Positions 26,975-35,218 of a stretch of DNA of 64,000 nucleotides are shown here, piece by piece. Each line of letters opens with the position of its first letter. Position 1 is the stretch's first letter. The position numbers and the translations under genes were made by a program. The notes under the pieces were generated by a model. It was not told where the DNA came from. It searched no databases and worked only from the letters and a program-made list of their open reading frames with translations. Location of the stretch: positions 62,001 through 126,000 of the forward strand of contig NZ_CAHJXR010000001.1 in NCBI RefSeq assembly GCF_903645355.1. Direction: 5' to 3'. Source of the DNA: Schaalia sp. Marseille-Q2122. GTDB lineage: Bacteria; Actinomycetota; Actinomycetes; Actinomycetales; Actinomycetaceae.

Positions 26975-27655
26975 TTAGTGGGCGGCTCTCGGCTGCGTCG
27001 TGGCCGGAGTGGGCGATGCCGGTGGCCTTGTGAGGATGGCCCAGATTGCGGGCGTGGCTGCTAGCGCCCAGACCATGGAGCCGATGGTGTCGGTGGGGAA
27101 GTGCACCCCCGTGGTCATGACGACCACCATGATGGTGAGCATCGCGAGTGCGACGAGGGGGTAGCGGTAGCGTCTGCGCACGTAGGGGGCGAGGGCGAGG
27201 GCGAGGGCGATCGCCAGTGCGCTGACGAAGGCCGTGTGCCCGCTGGGGAAGGATAGGTCGGTGGGGACGATGCCGCTGGGGTTTTCCATGGTGCTCATGT
27301 CGGGGCGGGGTCGGCTAAAGAGTGCCTTGATGAGGGGGATGGGAAGCCATGCGAGGGCGACGGTGAGAAGGAAGAGGAGGCCCATGCGGGTTTTGGAGTA
27401 GACGAGGCCCACGAGCAGCGCACAGCCCAGCAGGAGGTAGATGCTGTAGGGCACCTGGAGGCCCAGGTAGATCGAGTCGACGATGGTGGCCACGGTGTCT
27501 GAGCGCTTGGCGTTGAAGGCGTGGGTGATCGCGTAGTCGAAGTCGGAACGACGCACGAGTGTCCCCAAAGCGAGGACGAAGGCGAGGGCCAATCCGACGC
27601 GAGTGAGGTGCGGCTTCAGAGAATGCTGGAAGGCGGGTGGGGGAGTGTCAGTCAC
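26975..27655 (-). CDS. PAP2-family membrane phosphatase
   Basis: About 226 residues with 5-6 membrane helices. The three phosphatase motifs are KALFSRPRP, FPSGHTAF and TGVHFPTD, holding the catalytic His pair. It probably dephosphorylates a lipid phosphate (undecaprenyl or phosphatidyl type) at the outer face. Start chosen at GTG 27655 (MTDTPPPAF) because TAGAGT 13 bp upstream looks like a -10 box for a leaderless mRNA. An ATG at 27721 is the alternative. Longer readings would run through the upstream terminator at 27766 and are unlikely. Confidence 0.8.
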   Translation of the reverse strand: MTDTPPPAFQHSLKPHLTRVGLALAFVLALGTLVRRSDFDYAITHAFNAKRSDTVATIVDSIYLGLQVPYSIYLLLGCALLVGLVYSKTRMGLLFLLTVALAWLPIPLIKALFSRPRPDMSTMENPSGIVPTDLSFPSGHTAFVSALAIALALALAPYVRRRYRYPLVALAMLTIMVVVMTTGVHFPTDTIGSMVWALAATPAIWAILTRPPASPTPATTQPRAAH

Positions 27656-27765
27656 AGAGTGAACTCTAGCCGGAGGGGTCGGGGGTGGCTGGGTGAGTTT
27701 CTGAGTGTGGATGAGGGGCATGGCCGAGGGGCGCGGCCGAGGGGCTGGTGGAGCGTGGGCAATGA

Positions 27766-27798
27766 CATGGGGGAGACGGCACAGCCGTCTCCCCCATG
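27766..27798 (-). terminator. Terminator of the upstream MFS gene
   Basis: 15-bp perfect stem CATGGGGGAGACGGC / GCCGTCTCCCCCATG with ACA loop, 65 bp beyond the MFS stop on the minus strand. Confidence 0.75.
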
Positions 27799-27862
27799 CG
27801 TATCCCATCCGATTAAAACTTTACATGAAAGAGATTCGAATGGGCGAGTTGTGAGAAAGCCT

Positions 27863-29191
27863 CTACGCGGAAAGCGCTGCGGCTTGCCGCCTGTTGTGGC
27901 GACGGTTGAGGACTTCCAGCCATGCCGACAGGAGTGCGCCGCTAAGGCCAACCCCAGCCATGAGAAGGAAAATCAAGGTGAATCCGGTGGAAGGGGAGTC
28001 TTTGTGAGCATCAAGGATGGAGCCATTGAGTGTGGTCGCCCACAGAATGCAGGCAAAGGCCATGAAGGAGTTCACCGACATTGCCGAGCCCACCATGGTG
28101 GAAGGGAGATGAAGCTCAGCAACAGGGGCTTGTTGGATGCCTTTGGCCATCATCGTGACGAAAGCGAAAGCAGAGAGCGCGGCGACAGCCATCCAGGAGT
28201 TGTCCGAACCGCCGGGCAGGAAAGCCAAAATGACAAGGAATCCTGCACCTAGAGTCAGGGTAATGGCAATCGTTGTTGCTGAGGATTTGAAAACCTTGTC
28301 CGCGATAATTCCGCCCAGGATGCCGCCCGAGAGGCCAAGTAGGATCGCGTTGACGGTGGCGTAGAGGGCGGCAACATTCTCATCGAAGGCGTAGACGCGA
28401 ACAAAGAATGGGGTGGTGTAGACCAAGGTGGTGTAGACCCAGTACACGCACATGCCAGCAATGCCTGCCAGCCACACGCGGGGGATCCGCAGGGTCTGCA
28501 GCAGGCCGGCCAGAGCCTCCTTGCCGGTGACGGCTTCGGTGTCCTCACCCGAGGCGTCGCCCTCGGTGCGTGGGTCGGCGGGAACAAAGCGATGGATGAG
28601 GAGGATCATCGGCAGGGTCAGGCAGGCGTAGACGATCATGCCCCACTTGAAGGCAATGAGGGAGCCGCCCGCAATGGCCATCACACCGATAAGGATGCCG
28701 TTCAGGGTTGCCTCGCCGCCGGCGCGGAAGGCTGTGAGAACGCCCAGGCCAAAGCCCTTGTTGTCGCGTCCAGAAAAGAGGACGACGCCCTTGACCACCG
28801 CAGGCCAGAACACGGAGTCCCACACACCCCAGGATAGGGTGATGGCGAACATGACGGGGAATTTAATGCCCTCAGGAAGTGAGGGGGTCAGGCCGATGAG
28901 GATCAGTGCGGTGATGCAGCGATACGCCAGTCCCACCATAAGGATGCTGCGCGCATTAAAGCGATTGTTGACCCATCCGCCGGGGATGTAGAAGAAGACG
29001 GCGACACCCAGGGCAGTAAAGAGGAGGCCGAATTGGGTATCGGTTAGGCCGTAGTAGGTGACGAGCCGTTGGTAGAAGGGAATCTTGAAGGACTCGAAGG
29101 CCGAGTAAATAATCTGGCCGGAGAACACGACAGTAAGGAAAGCTGCGATCTGCTGGCGTGTCTCAAACCCATTGCGCCGGAAAAACCCCAC
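27863..29191 (-). CDS. Major facilitator superfamily transporter
   Basis: 442 residues and about 12 helices with a central cytoplasmic loop (VPADPRTEGDASGEDTEAV) near residue 210. Start taken at the GTG 29191 because AGGAG lies 6 bp upstream; ATGs at 29206 and 29212 lack such a site. The general layout (GLTDTQFGLLFTALGVAVFF, GGWVNNRFNARS) resembles the organophosphate/sugar-phosphate or nitrate-type MFS groups, but no substrate motif is decisive. Single-gene unit ended by the hairpin at 27766. Divergent from another MFS gene across 288 bp; that gap holds CAAGTTCGTATTCTGAAATA-type dyad symmetry near 29346 and no gene. Confidence 0.8.
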   Translation of the reverse strand: MGFFRRNGFETRQQIAAFLTVVFSGQIIYSAFESFKIPFYQRLVTYYGLTDTQFGLLFTALGVAVFFYIPGGWVNNRFNARSILMVGLAYRCITALILIGLTPSLPEGIKFPVMFAITLSWGVWDSVFWPAVVKGVVLFSGRDNKGFGLGVLTAFRAGGEATLNGILIGVMAIAGGSLIAFKWGMIVYACLTLPMILLIHRFVPADPRTEGDASGEDTEAVTGKEALAGLLQTLRIPRVWLAGIAGMCVYWVYTTLVYTTPFFVRVYAFDENVAALYATVNAILLGLSGGILGGIIADKVFKSSATTIAITLTLGAGFLVILAFLPGGSDNSWMAVAALSAFAFVTMMAKGIQQAPVAELHLPSTMVGSAMSVNSFMAFACILWATTLNGSILDAHKDSPSTGFTLIFLLMAGVGLSGALLSAWLEVLNRRHNRRQAAALSA

Positions 29192-29479
29192 GAAAACTCC
29201 TGACATCAGCATCACTGGTGAAGGGACGTAACGAAGGAATCCTAAACATTTCCAGCTCTGCATCTGAACATCTGTGACAACGTGCAGAGCAAATGGGCGA
29301 GCCTGAGAAAATGGGGCCAGAAATCCCGAGCGATCAGTGACGATACAAGTTCGTATTCTGAAATACTTGCCGAGGTCTAGTAGGGTACCATCTTCACCTG
29401 CATCCTCCCAGGTCGGATGCGATACGCCTCATAGTCGCAGAAAGTAGGAAGGCGGCCCAATGGCGCGTACCCTCAAAGG

Positions 29480-30748
29480 ATGACCACATCTTCCCCCGCT
29501 GCCCCCGTGAGCACCCCTCCCACCTCAGCTGGCACAGCGCGCTCGGGGAAGATCTCGGCCAACCCCACCCTGCGCGCCCTCCTCGTCATCGTGTTCTTTA
29601 CCTACATTGCGCAAAACATGCTCAATGTCTCCATCGCGCCGCTGTCACGCGCATTGGGCCTTGTGGAGTGGGCAATCGGCTTAGCTGTATCACTGGCGGC
29701 ACTTTTCGTTGCCATGCTCTCCCAGTTCTGGGGGCGACGCTCCACTCACTGGGGGAGACGTAGTGTCCTGCTGATCTCCCTGACCCTCGCTTTCGCGGCC
29801 GGCGCTCTTTTTGTCGCTGCGGTCTGGGCTAAAGCCATTGGTTTGATTGGCGCTGTAGCCGCGACCGCTGCGATTGTGCTCGCTCGTGGCCCCTTCTTTG
29901 GCTCTGCGGTGTCGGCCATCCCGCCCACCGCGCAGGCGTTGATCGCAGAAATTACCCCCAATGAGCAGGCGCGAGTACGAGGAATGTCCGCATTCTCGGG
30001 GGCAACGAACCTGTCCATCATGATCGGCTCGCTCGTTTCAGCCTCTCTTGGTGCATGGTGGATCTATGCGCCGGTCTACGCGACCCCCTGGCTGGTCGCT
30101 GCGGCCCTGCTGGTTGCCTTTTTCGCTATTCCGGTGACCGCCAGCCGCAAGGATCACCCGCTTCCGCCGAAAATGCGGTGGACTGATCGTCGCGTCCTGC
30201 CGTGGATCCTCTCGGGCATGGGGCTCTTCTTCGCCAATGGCGTCTTGCAGATCATCGTTGGCTTCGTCGTGCAAGACCGCCTGCACCTTGACCCCCAAAA
30301 AGCGCTGACCGTCACCGGTGGACTGCTCCTTGCCTCCGCAGCCGGAGCAATGATCGCGCAATTGATCGTGGTGCCACGCCTGCTCTGGCCGCCGCGTCGC
30401 CTCGTGCGCGTGGGCTTGAGCGCCGCACTGGTAATGTTTGCCCTCATTGCCCTGGTGGATTCCATGGTGGTGATCTCTGTGGCCAGCTTCTTCATGGGCT
30501 TCGCCTCGGGCATGCTCGGCCCCGGCTACACCGCCGGGGGATCCCTCGCTGTCGGCCCAGACGAGCAGGGGGCCGTCGCGGGGGTTCTCCACGCTGTTGG
30601 CGCAGTGACCTGGATTTTTGCCCCTGTCACCGCCACCGCGCTCTACGGATGGCACCCCATAGCGCCTTTTGCTCTGGCGGGGGTCTTCTTGCTGATTTCC
30701 ACCGTTGTGTCCTACGTTCACCCGCTGCTTCGCGCCCGACGAGGCTAA
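29480..30748 (+). CDS. Major facilitator superfamily transporter (drug-efflux-like)
   Basis: 422 residues. A Ser/Thr/Pro-rich cytoplasmic N-terminus (about 25 residues) is followed by 12 predicted helices. The loop between helices 2 and 3 reads QFWGRRSTHWGRRSVLL, the duplicated basic G-x-R-x-G-R-R style motif of MFS pumps. GMLGPGYTAGGSLAVGPDEQG near residue 345 resembles the tetracycline/multidrug exporter group. No regulator adjacent. Not related closely to the divergent MFS gene. Terminated by the strong stem at 30874. Confidence 0.8.
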   Translation: MTTSSPAAPVSTPPTSAGTARSGKISANPTLRALLVIVFFTYIAQNMLNVSIAPLSRALGLVEWAIGLAVSLAALFVAMLSQFWGRRSTHWGRRSVLLISLTLAFAAGALFVAAVWAKAIGLIGAVAATAAIVLARGPFFGSAVSAIPPTAQALIAEITPNEQARVRGMSAFSGATNLSIMIGSLVSASLGAWWIYAPVYATPWLVAAALLVAFFAIPVTASRKDHPLPPKMRWTDRRVLPWILSGMGLFFANGVLQIIVGFVVQDRLHLDPQKALTVTGGLLLASAAGAMIAQLIVVPRLLWPPRRLVRVGLSAALVMFALIALVDSMVVISVASFFMGFASGMLGPGYTAGGSLAVGPDEQGAVAGVLHAVGAVTWIFAPVTATALYGWHPIAPFALAGVFLLISTVVSYVHPLLRARRG

Positions 30749-30873
30749 CCTTCTCCGCGTTTTACGGTGTGGTGGCGGCAGGTGGGCGAGCCTCTTCGAA
30801 GGTGTGACCAGAGGGGAGGGGCTAGCAGCTCGGTGATCACAAGCTGGATGTTCTGCTGGGCATTGTGAAATGG

Positions 30874-30914
30874 CTGATGGGGAGTTCTGCAAGGAATGCA
30901 GAACTCCCCATCAG
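30874..30914 (+). terminator. Bidirectional hairpin between MFS gene and trpB
   Basis: 18-bp perfect stem, core GATGGGGAGTTCTGCA / TGCAGAACTCCCCATC, AGGAA loop. It sits between convergent genes and can serve both. The rest of 30749-31030 shows nothing recognisable. Confidence 0.75.
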
Positions 30915-31030
30915 TGTGAGAGTCTCAGGGATGGCGCTCGGTGAGCACTGTCATTCTGGGGGTATGAAGCACTCGCGGGCGCCGCCCTGCCTCTCGAATC
31001 ACCTGCTGCGCGGCTCGTGTCGCCTACGCA

Positions 31031-32335
31031 TCAGTTGAAGTAGGGACGCAGTTGCTCCATGTCCTTATCGCCGCGGCCCGAAAGGTTCACCAGCAGCGTC
31101 AGGGGGGCGGCGGTCGCCTCGTCCTGCGTTCCATTCTCAGCGGCCTGCGCGGCGCGCTGGCGGGCGATCTTAATTGCCTGAGCGACAGCGTGAGAGGACT
31201 CCATCGCGGGGATAATGCCCTCGTAGCGGCTCAGTAGACGGTAGGCCTCGATGGCCTCTTCGTCGGTGATGCCCACGTAGGAAGCGCGGCCAATCTCTGC
31301 CAGGTAGGGATGCTCGGGACCAACCGAGGGGTAGTCCAGACCGGCCGAGATCGAGTGCGAGGGCAGGATCTCGCCGTCCTCGCCGAGCATCACCATCGAA
31401 CGCATGCCGTGGATGATGCCCGCCTGTCCCTTGCAGATCGGCGCGCCGTGCTTGCCTGAATCCAGGCCGTGGCCAGCGGGCTCAACGCCGATGATCTCAA
31501 CATCTTCGTCATCCAGGTAGGCGGCGAAAGCGCCAATCGCGTTTGAGCCGCCACCGACGGCGGCAATGACGGCGTCGGGGAGCTGGCCGAACTCGGTCAG
31601 CATCTGCTCGCGAGATTCTTCTGAGATGACCTCTTGGAAGAAACGCACGAGGGTGGGGAAGGGGTGGGGGCCAGCGGCTGTGCCCAGGAGGTAGAAGGTG
31701 TCCTCCAGGCGTGTGCACCATTCTTCGAGGGCGACGTCGATCGCGTCTTTCAGGGAGGAATCTCCGCGTGTCACGGGGATGACGGTGGCTCCCATAAGCT
31801 CCATGCGTTCAACATTGGGGCGCTGGCGGGCAACGTCACGCGCTCCCATGTAAATCGTGCATTCCATGCCCAGGAGTGCGGCAATCATCGCAGTGGCGGT
31901 ACCGTGCTGGCCTGCGCCGGTCTCAGCAATCAGGCGGGTCTTACCCATGCGCTTAGCGAGTAGCCCCTGCCCCAGAACGTTATTGCCCTTGTGAGCGCCG
32001 CCATGAACGAGATCCTCGCGCTTGAGGATGATGCGGGTGCCACCCTCAAGGGGAAGGTTGCGACATTCGTACAGGGGGGTAGACCGGCCCAGGAAGGAAC
32101 GGCGCAGGGTGTTGAGTTCTTTGATGAACTCAGGGTCTTGCACGGCTTCAACGTACGCGGCTTCGAGCTCGTCAAGGGCAGGAAGGAGGAAGTCGGGAAC
32201 TTCCTGACCGCCGAAGCGTCCAAAGTAGGAGGGGATGAGCGTTGGACGGATGGTTTCTTCAGTGCCGGGAATGAGGGGCGCCGAGGGGGTGAAGGTCGCG
32301 TTGGGGGCTGCACCTTGTGCGTTTGCGGTGGTCAT
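31031..32335 (-). CDS. trpB: Tryptophan synthase beta chain
   Basis: 434-residue PLP enzyme joining indole and serine. The cofactor lysine is in [13 protein letters not shown]; the phosphate loop is [30 protein letters not shown] carries the catalytic glutamate region. Length is slightly above the usual 400 because of an N-terminal extension and an Ala/Gln-rich insertion near the C-terminus ([18 protein letters not shown]). No trpA, trpC or other trp gene adjoins: the downstream neighbour is a convergent MFS gene. AAAGGAG precedes the ATG. Expression is governed by a leader peptide with three Trp codons and an attenuator 56-153 bp upstream. Confidence 0.95.
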   Translation of the reverse strand: MTTANAQGAAPNATFTPSAPLIPGTEETIRPTLIPSYFGRFGGQEVPDFLLPALDELEAAYVEAVQDPEFIKELNTLRRSFLGRSTPLYECRNLPLEGGTRIILKREDLVHGGAHKGNNVLGQGLLAKRMGKTRLIAETGAGQHGTATAMIAALLGMECTIYMGARDVARQRPNVERMELMGATVIPVTRGDSSLKDAIDVALEEWCTRLEDTFYLLGTAAGPHPFPTLVRFFQEVISEESREQMLTEFGQLPDAVIAAVGGGSNAIGAFAAYLDDEDVEIIGVEPAGHGLDSGKHGAPICKGQAGIIHGMRSMVMLGEDGEILPSHSISAGLDYPSVGPEHPYLAEIGRASYVGITDEEAIEAYRLLSRYEGIIPAMESSHAVAQAIKIARQRAAQAAENGTQDEATAAPLTLLVNLSGRGDKDMEQLRPYFN

Positions 32336-32390
32336 CGGGGACTCCTTTGAGTGGTTGGGGTGTTCGCCCCTGGCGGGCCCGAAGTGTGCA

Positions 32391-32419
32391 CAAAAAATGC
32401 TCGCCAGGTGGCGAGCATT
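32391..32419 (-). terminator. trp attenuator terminator (3:4 hairpin)
   Basis: On the minus strand AATGCTCGCCA-CC-TGGCGAGCATT followed by TTTT: an 11-bp stem with T-run, 31 nt beyond the leader peptide stop and 56 nt before trpB. Confidence 0.92.
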
Positions 32420-32462
32420 GGTCAGGTACGACTATTGAGTGGCTCGCCTCTAGGGGAGCCAC
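32391..32462 (-). promoter_or_regulatory. trp attenuator with mutually exclusive stems
   Basis: Segment 1 (GTGGCTC, plus-strand 32456-32462, overlapping the Trp codons) can pair with segment 2 (GAGCCAC, 32439-32445). Segment 2 can instead pair, through GGCGAGC (32442-32448), with GCTCGCC of segment 3 (32410-32416). That second pairing would break the terminator. This is the classical ribosome-stalling arrangement: slow translation at the Trp codons frees segment 2 to act as antiterminator. Confidence 0.88.
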
Positions 32463-32488
32463 CACCAGGAGAAGGTGTTCGTCGTCAT
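32450..32488 (-). CDS. trpL: trp leader peptide
   Basis: 12-codon peptide MTTNTFSWWWLP then TAG, with three consecutive TGG codons. It regulates trpB by attenuation rather than having a function of its own. There is no good ribosome site; TATCAT 13 bp before the ATG fits a -10 box, so the transcript may begin at the ATG (leaderless). It lies in the 361-bp gap between trpB and the divergent gene at 32697. Confidence 0.88.
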   Translation of the reverse strand: MTTNTFSWWWLP

Positions 32489-32601
32489 GGATGTGATGAT
32501 AGCCGCATGGGTGAGAGGAGGACGAATCGCGTGTCATTTTCTGAGACGCAGCTCGAAGAAAGCAGGGATTAGAGTGGGAAAATAATTTCCCCTCAGAAAG
32601 C

Positions 32602-32632
32602 ACTTGCCAAACTGGCAAGTAGTTTCTATAGT
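32602..32632 (+). promoter_or_regulatory. Promoter with overlapping operator palindrome
   Basis: TTGCCA (32604-32609), 17-bp spacer, TATAGT (32627-32632): a near-ideal housekeeping promoter. Over its -35 lies ACTTGCCA-AAC-TGGCAAGT (32602-32620), a perfect 8+3+8 inverted repeat. It precedes a two-gene operon ending in a winged-helix regulator, so autoregulation is likely. Confidence 0.75.
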
Positions 32633-32696
32633 GGAGGTGTGAGGAGGCCTGACGCCTCACACCTTCGAAACACACACCGCGAAAGGGGCGATCATC

Positions 32697-33221
32697 ATGA
32701 CACGCAACACCTCTGACCGTGACCAATCAGTTGGCGAGGTCGATCCCGCAAAGGCGCGCGAGCTCCTCGGCCTCGTCCGTCAATCCCAGATGAGCGCAGC
32801 GCCAACCCTGAGTCCCATGTGGATTCCCTACTCCATCTTCTGCGTAGGTGGAAGCACCTTCCCCCTGCTCAGTTTCGCTTTCGCCAAAGCCGGAATGAGT
32901 GAGCTCATCCCAGTCCTCGTCTTCTTCGGATGGGTGATCATTGCAGCAATCCTCATGGCCATTACCATGCGATCGGCAATCAAACGCCAAGCACGAGGTT
33001 TTGGCAGGCGGTGGAGCATCATGATGGCCGCCTGGGGCATCACATTCATGGGGGCGGTCTTTGCAAGCCGCGCAGCAATCGACGGCCAGCTCAGCGTCTG
33101 GACCCTTGTTGGTATCGCAGCACTCTTTGCCATCTTGGCGATCAATGGTCCCGTCATCGAACTCGTGACCGTGCGCAAAGCAGAAGGCCTCGCTCAGCGA
33201 AAGGAAGTGACCAATGGCTAA
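32697..33221 (+). CDS. Hypothetical four-helix membrane protein
   Basis: 174 residues, not recognised as a named family. A charged N-terminus (about 35 residues, DPAKARELLGLVRQSQ) precedes about four hydrophobic helices starting at MWIPYSIFCVGG; the C-terminus is basic. GAAAGGGG precedes the ATG. It overlaps the following regulator gene by 8 bp and is translated from a strong promoter with an overlapping operator. Pairs of a small membrane protein and a PadR/MarR-like winged-helix protein often form self-regulated stress or transport units; here that is inference only. Confidence 0.7.
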   Translation: MTRNTSDRDQSVGEVDPAKARELLGLVRQSQMSAAPTLSPMWIPYSIFCVGGSTFPLLSFAFAKAGMSELIPVLVFFGWVIIAAILMAITMRSAIKRQARGFGRRWSIMMAAWGITFMGAVFASRAAIDGQLSVWTLVGIAALFAILAINGPVIELVTVRKAEGLAQRKEVTNG

Positions 33222-33570
33222 GGAGACAACCCCCGCCCTAACCCCTGGCGAGGCAGCGGCACACGAGGGGCACCCCCGCCTCGCCCTCGACGATAAGCTG
33301 CTCAACCCCCTGCGCCTGTCCATCGTCTCCGCCCTCGTTGCGCGCGACAGGGTCTCGTTCAAGGACATGCGCGAATTCATTCAAACCACCGACTCCACCC
33401 TGTCCAAGAATGCCTCAGCCCTAGAAGAATGTGGCTACGTCACCATCATCAAGCAATTCATCGGCACTCGCCCTCACACGTCCTTGTCGCTCACGAAACA
33501 GGGGCGACAAGCGTGGGAACGTCACATCGCCGCGCTACAGGCCATAGCCAGTGCGGGGGAACAGCAGTAG
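33214..33570 (+). CDS. Winged-helix transcriptional regulator
   Basis: 118 residues. LDDKLLNPLRLSIVSALVARDRVSFKDMREFIQTTDSTLSKN spans the helix-turn-helix (text shown in parts: NPLRLSIVSALVARD then SFKDMREFIQ then TDSTLSKNASALEECGYV). The wing is IIKQFIGTRPHTSLSLT. This is the small ArsR/MarR-like single-domain type with no sensor domain. It overlaps the membrane protein gene by 8 bp with AAAGGAAG as ribosome site. It probably represses its own operon through the ACTTGCCA/TGGCAAGT palindrome. Confidence 0.82.
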   Translation: MAKETTPALTPGEAAAHEGHPRLALDDKLLNPLRLSIVSALVARDRVSFKDMREFIQTTDSTLSKNASALEECGYVTIIKQFIGTRPHTSLSLTKQGRQAWERHIAALQAIASAGEQQ

Positions 33571-33611
33571 CCACACGAAGCGGCCGAGCGCATCAGGCCA
33601 CTGACATATCC

Positions 33612-33656
33612 GCAGGCGGCGTCTCGTATCGCGTCATGCTACGAGGCGCCGCCTGC
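33612..33656. terminator. Bidirectional hairpin between convergent genes
   Basis: 17-bp stem with one wobble: GCAGGCGGCGTCTCGTA / TACGAGGCGCCGCCTGC, 11-nt loop, between the regulator (+) and the VOC gene (-). Confidence 0.75.
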
Positions 33657-33678
33657 AGTGGCTCATGTGAGTCCAGGC

Positions 33679-34068
33679 TCAGTCGGTGAAACGCAAAAGG
33701 TAGCCGTCCGGGTCTTGAACGAGGAACTGCTTTTGAGTGAGTACCTCGGTACCAGTCTCATAGCGGCTGACCGAGAGCTCGCGGAAGGGCACAATACCGG
33801 CGTCCAGGACGCGCTGATAGAGGCCCTCGACGTCGCTGACCGTCATCTCAAAGTTAATGCCGCGCCCGTACGGGTGCTCCAGAGGGCCAGTTGACCAGTG
33901 CCCGTTCTCCTGCTCAAGCATCAGTTGATTGCCCTCACAAGAGATAAAAAGAAACAACTCCTCGGGACGCTCATACTCCAAGGTGAACTGCAAAACGTCA
34001 AGGTAGAAGTGACGGGTCGCCTCAATGTCGCTGACGGAGAGTTCGGGAATAAGGGAGTTGAATTTCAT
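33679..34068 (-). CDS. VOC-superfamily protein (bleomycin-resistance-like)
   Basis: 129 residues, two beta-alpha-beta-beta-beta modules: LIPELSVSDIEATRHFYLDVL starts the first and INFEMTVSDVEGLYQRVLDAG the second. It ends FLVQDPDGYLLRFTD, typical of bleomycin-resistance-like dimers. Metal ligands expected in glyoxalases are only partly present, so drug binding is as likely as catalysis. It follows the GNAT gene on the same strand by 37 bp, probably as one operon of small resistance or detoxification proteins. Confidence 0.82.
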   Translation of the reverse strand: MKFNSLIPELSVSDIEATRHFYLDVLQFTLEYERPEELFLFISCEGNQLMLEQENGHWSTGPLEHPYGRGINFEMTVSDVEGLYQRVLDAGIVPFRELSVSRYETGTEVLTQKQFLVQDPDGYLLRFTD

Positions 34069-34105
34069 GGCAGTGTGCCTTCAGGTTGCAACGGCCAGGC
34101 GCCTG

Positions 34106-34690
34106 TCAGGAATGAAGCGCCCGGTATTCGTCTTCAAGGATGCCCATCTGGACATGGTCATGGAAGGTGCCGCCGTGGAAGGTAGCGGCCCTGCGTCGGC
34201 CTTCTTCAACAAAGCCCAGTGACGAATAGAGGTGAAGCGCACGTTCGTTGTAGTCCCAGGCTTGAATCTCCACCTTGTGAGCACCCATCTCGTCAAAGGC
34301 GATGCGCAAGACGACATTCAATGCGTCACGACCGTAGCCCTCATTTTGGAAATCTGGGCCGATAATGATCGCGCAGGTGGCAATGCGGATCGGCAGGCTC
34401 ATGCCCCAGAGGGTGACGTGGCCAATACACTCCCCATCTACGGTGATGGTGTATCCACAGCCGTTAGGGGAGTCATTTGTGCTCCACATCTCGTACATCT
34501 GCTCAATGCTTTGAGCTGGCCGCGGGGTGATGACCTGCTGCTGGAAAATAGCCTCACCGCTGTCATTCCACCAGGCGGACAGCAGAGGAAGATCTGAGGG
34601 GTGGAGCTCTCGAAGGACAACTTTTTCACCAGTGAATCGAGTTCGTCCCCAGTGTTGCATCTGAGAAAACGTGGAAGGCATATCGGTCAC
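34106..34690 (-). CDS. GNAT-family N-acetyltransferase
   Basis: 194 residues. VVLRELHPSDLPLLSAWW begins the fold; the acetyl-CoA loop is IIIGPDFQNEGYGRDALNVV (R/Q-x-x-G-x-G/A pattern), and NERALHLYSSLGFVEEGR closes it. This is the RimJ/SpeG-like group acetylating protein N-termini, polyamines or small molecules. The ORF begins with GTG (34690); an ATG four codons later is an alternative. Upstream member of a pair with the VOC gene. Confidence 0.83.
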   Translation of the reverse strand: MTDMPSTFSQMQHWGRTRFTGEKVVLRELHPSDLPLLSAWWNDSGEAIFQQQVITPRPAQSIEQMYEMWSTNDSPNGCGYTITVDGECIGHVTLWGMSLPIRIATCAIIIGPDFQNEGYGRDALNVVLRIAFDEMGAHKVEIQAWDYNERALHLYSSLGFVEEGRRRAATFHGGTFHDHVQMGILEDEYRALHS

Positions 34691-34760
34691 TTCTTTCGTG
34701 TACGCGCTTCATGTGCGCAAAAACTGCAGATGGTAGGGAAAGTAAACCGACAGATGAAAG

Positions 34761-34834
34761 TCGGGGTAGCGGGATTTGAACCCACGATCTCCTGCTCCCA
34801 AAGCAGGCGCGTTACCAAGCTACGCCATACCCCG
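34761..34834 (-). tRNA. tRNA-Pro (anticodon TGG)
   Basis: On the minus strand acceptor CGGGGTA / TACCCCG, anticodon stem CCTGC/GCAGG with loop TTTGGGA, T-arm GGTTCAAATCC, discriminator A. Confidence 0.94.
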
Positions 34835-34954
34835 TGGTGTTTCCCCCATGGAAGCCACGGCGAAACAGCACCTCTATCATAACCGTGTCATACCCCGGTT
34901 TCGCAATTCGGCCTCAGACACGGTAGTATCGTTGTCGTTCACCTCGGTGAGCAC

Positions 34955-35028
34955 GCGGATGTAGCTCAATGGTAGAGCCTCTGCCTTCCAAGCAGATTAC
35001 GCGGGTTCGATTCCCGTCATCCGCTCCA
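34955..35028 (+). tRNA. tRNA-Gly (anticodon TCC)
   Basis: Acceptor GCGGATG / CATCCGC, anticodon loop TTCCAAG, T-arm GGTTCGATTCC, discriminator T at 35025. Unlike the other tRNAs here it has an encoded CCA (35026-35028). Confidence 0.94.
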
Positions 35029-35035
35029 AACCGCC

Positions 35036-35063
35036 AAACCCCCTGGATTGCTCCAGGGGGTTT
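35036..35063 (+). terminator. Terminator after tRNA-Gly
   Basis: 12-bp stem AAACCCCCTGGA / TCCAGGGGGTTT with TTGC loop. Confidence 0.85.
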
Positions 35064-35218
35064 CGTGCGTCTCAGGAGTGACGCTCAAAGCGGTGCTACG
35101 GTGTCATCTGGCACTGCACATGAGGCATTTTTGCCGACATAACGCGGTTAACAGGGCGTAGGTCTTCACGTCTCCGCCGAAGGGGTGCGTATCCCGCTTC
35201 GCGCTACACTGGCTCACC

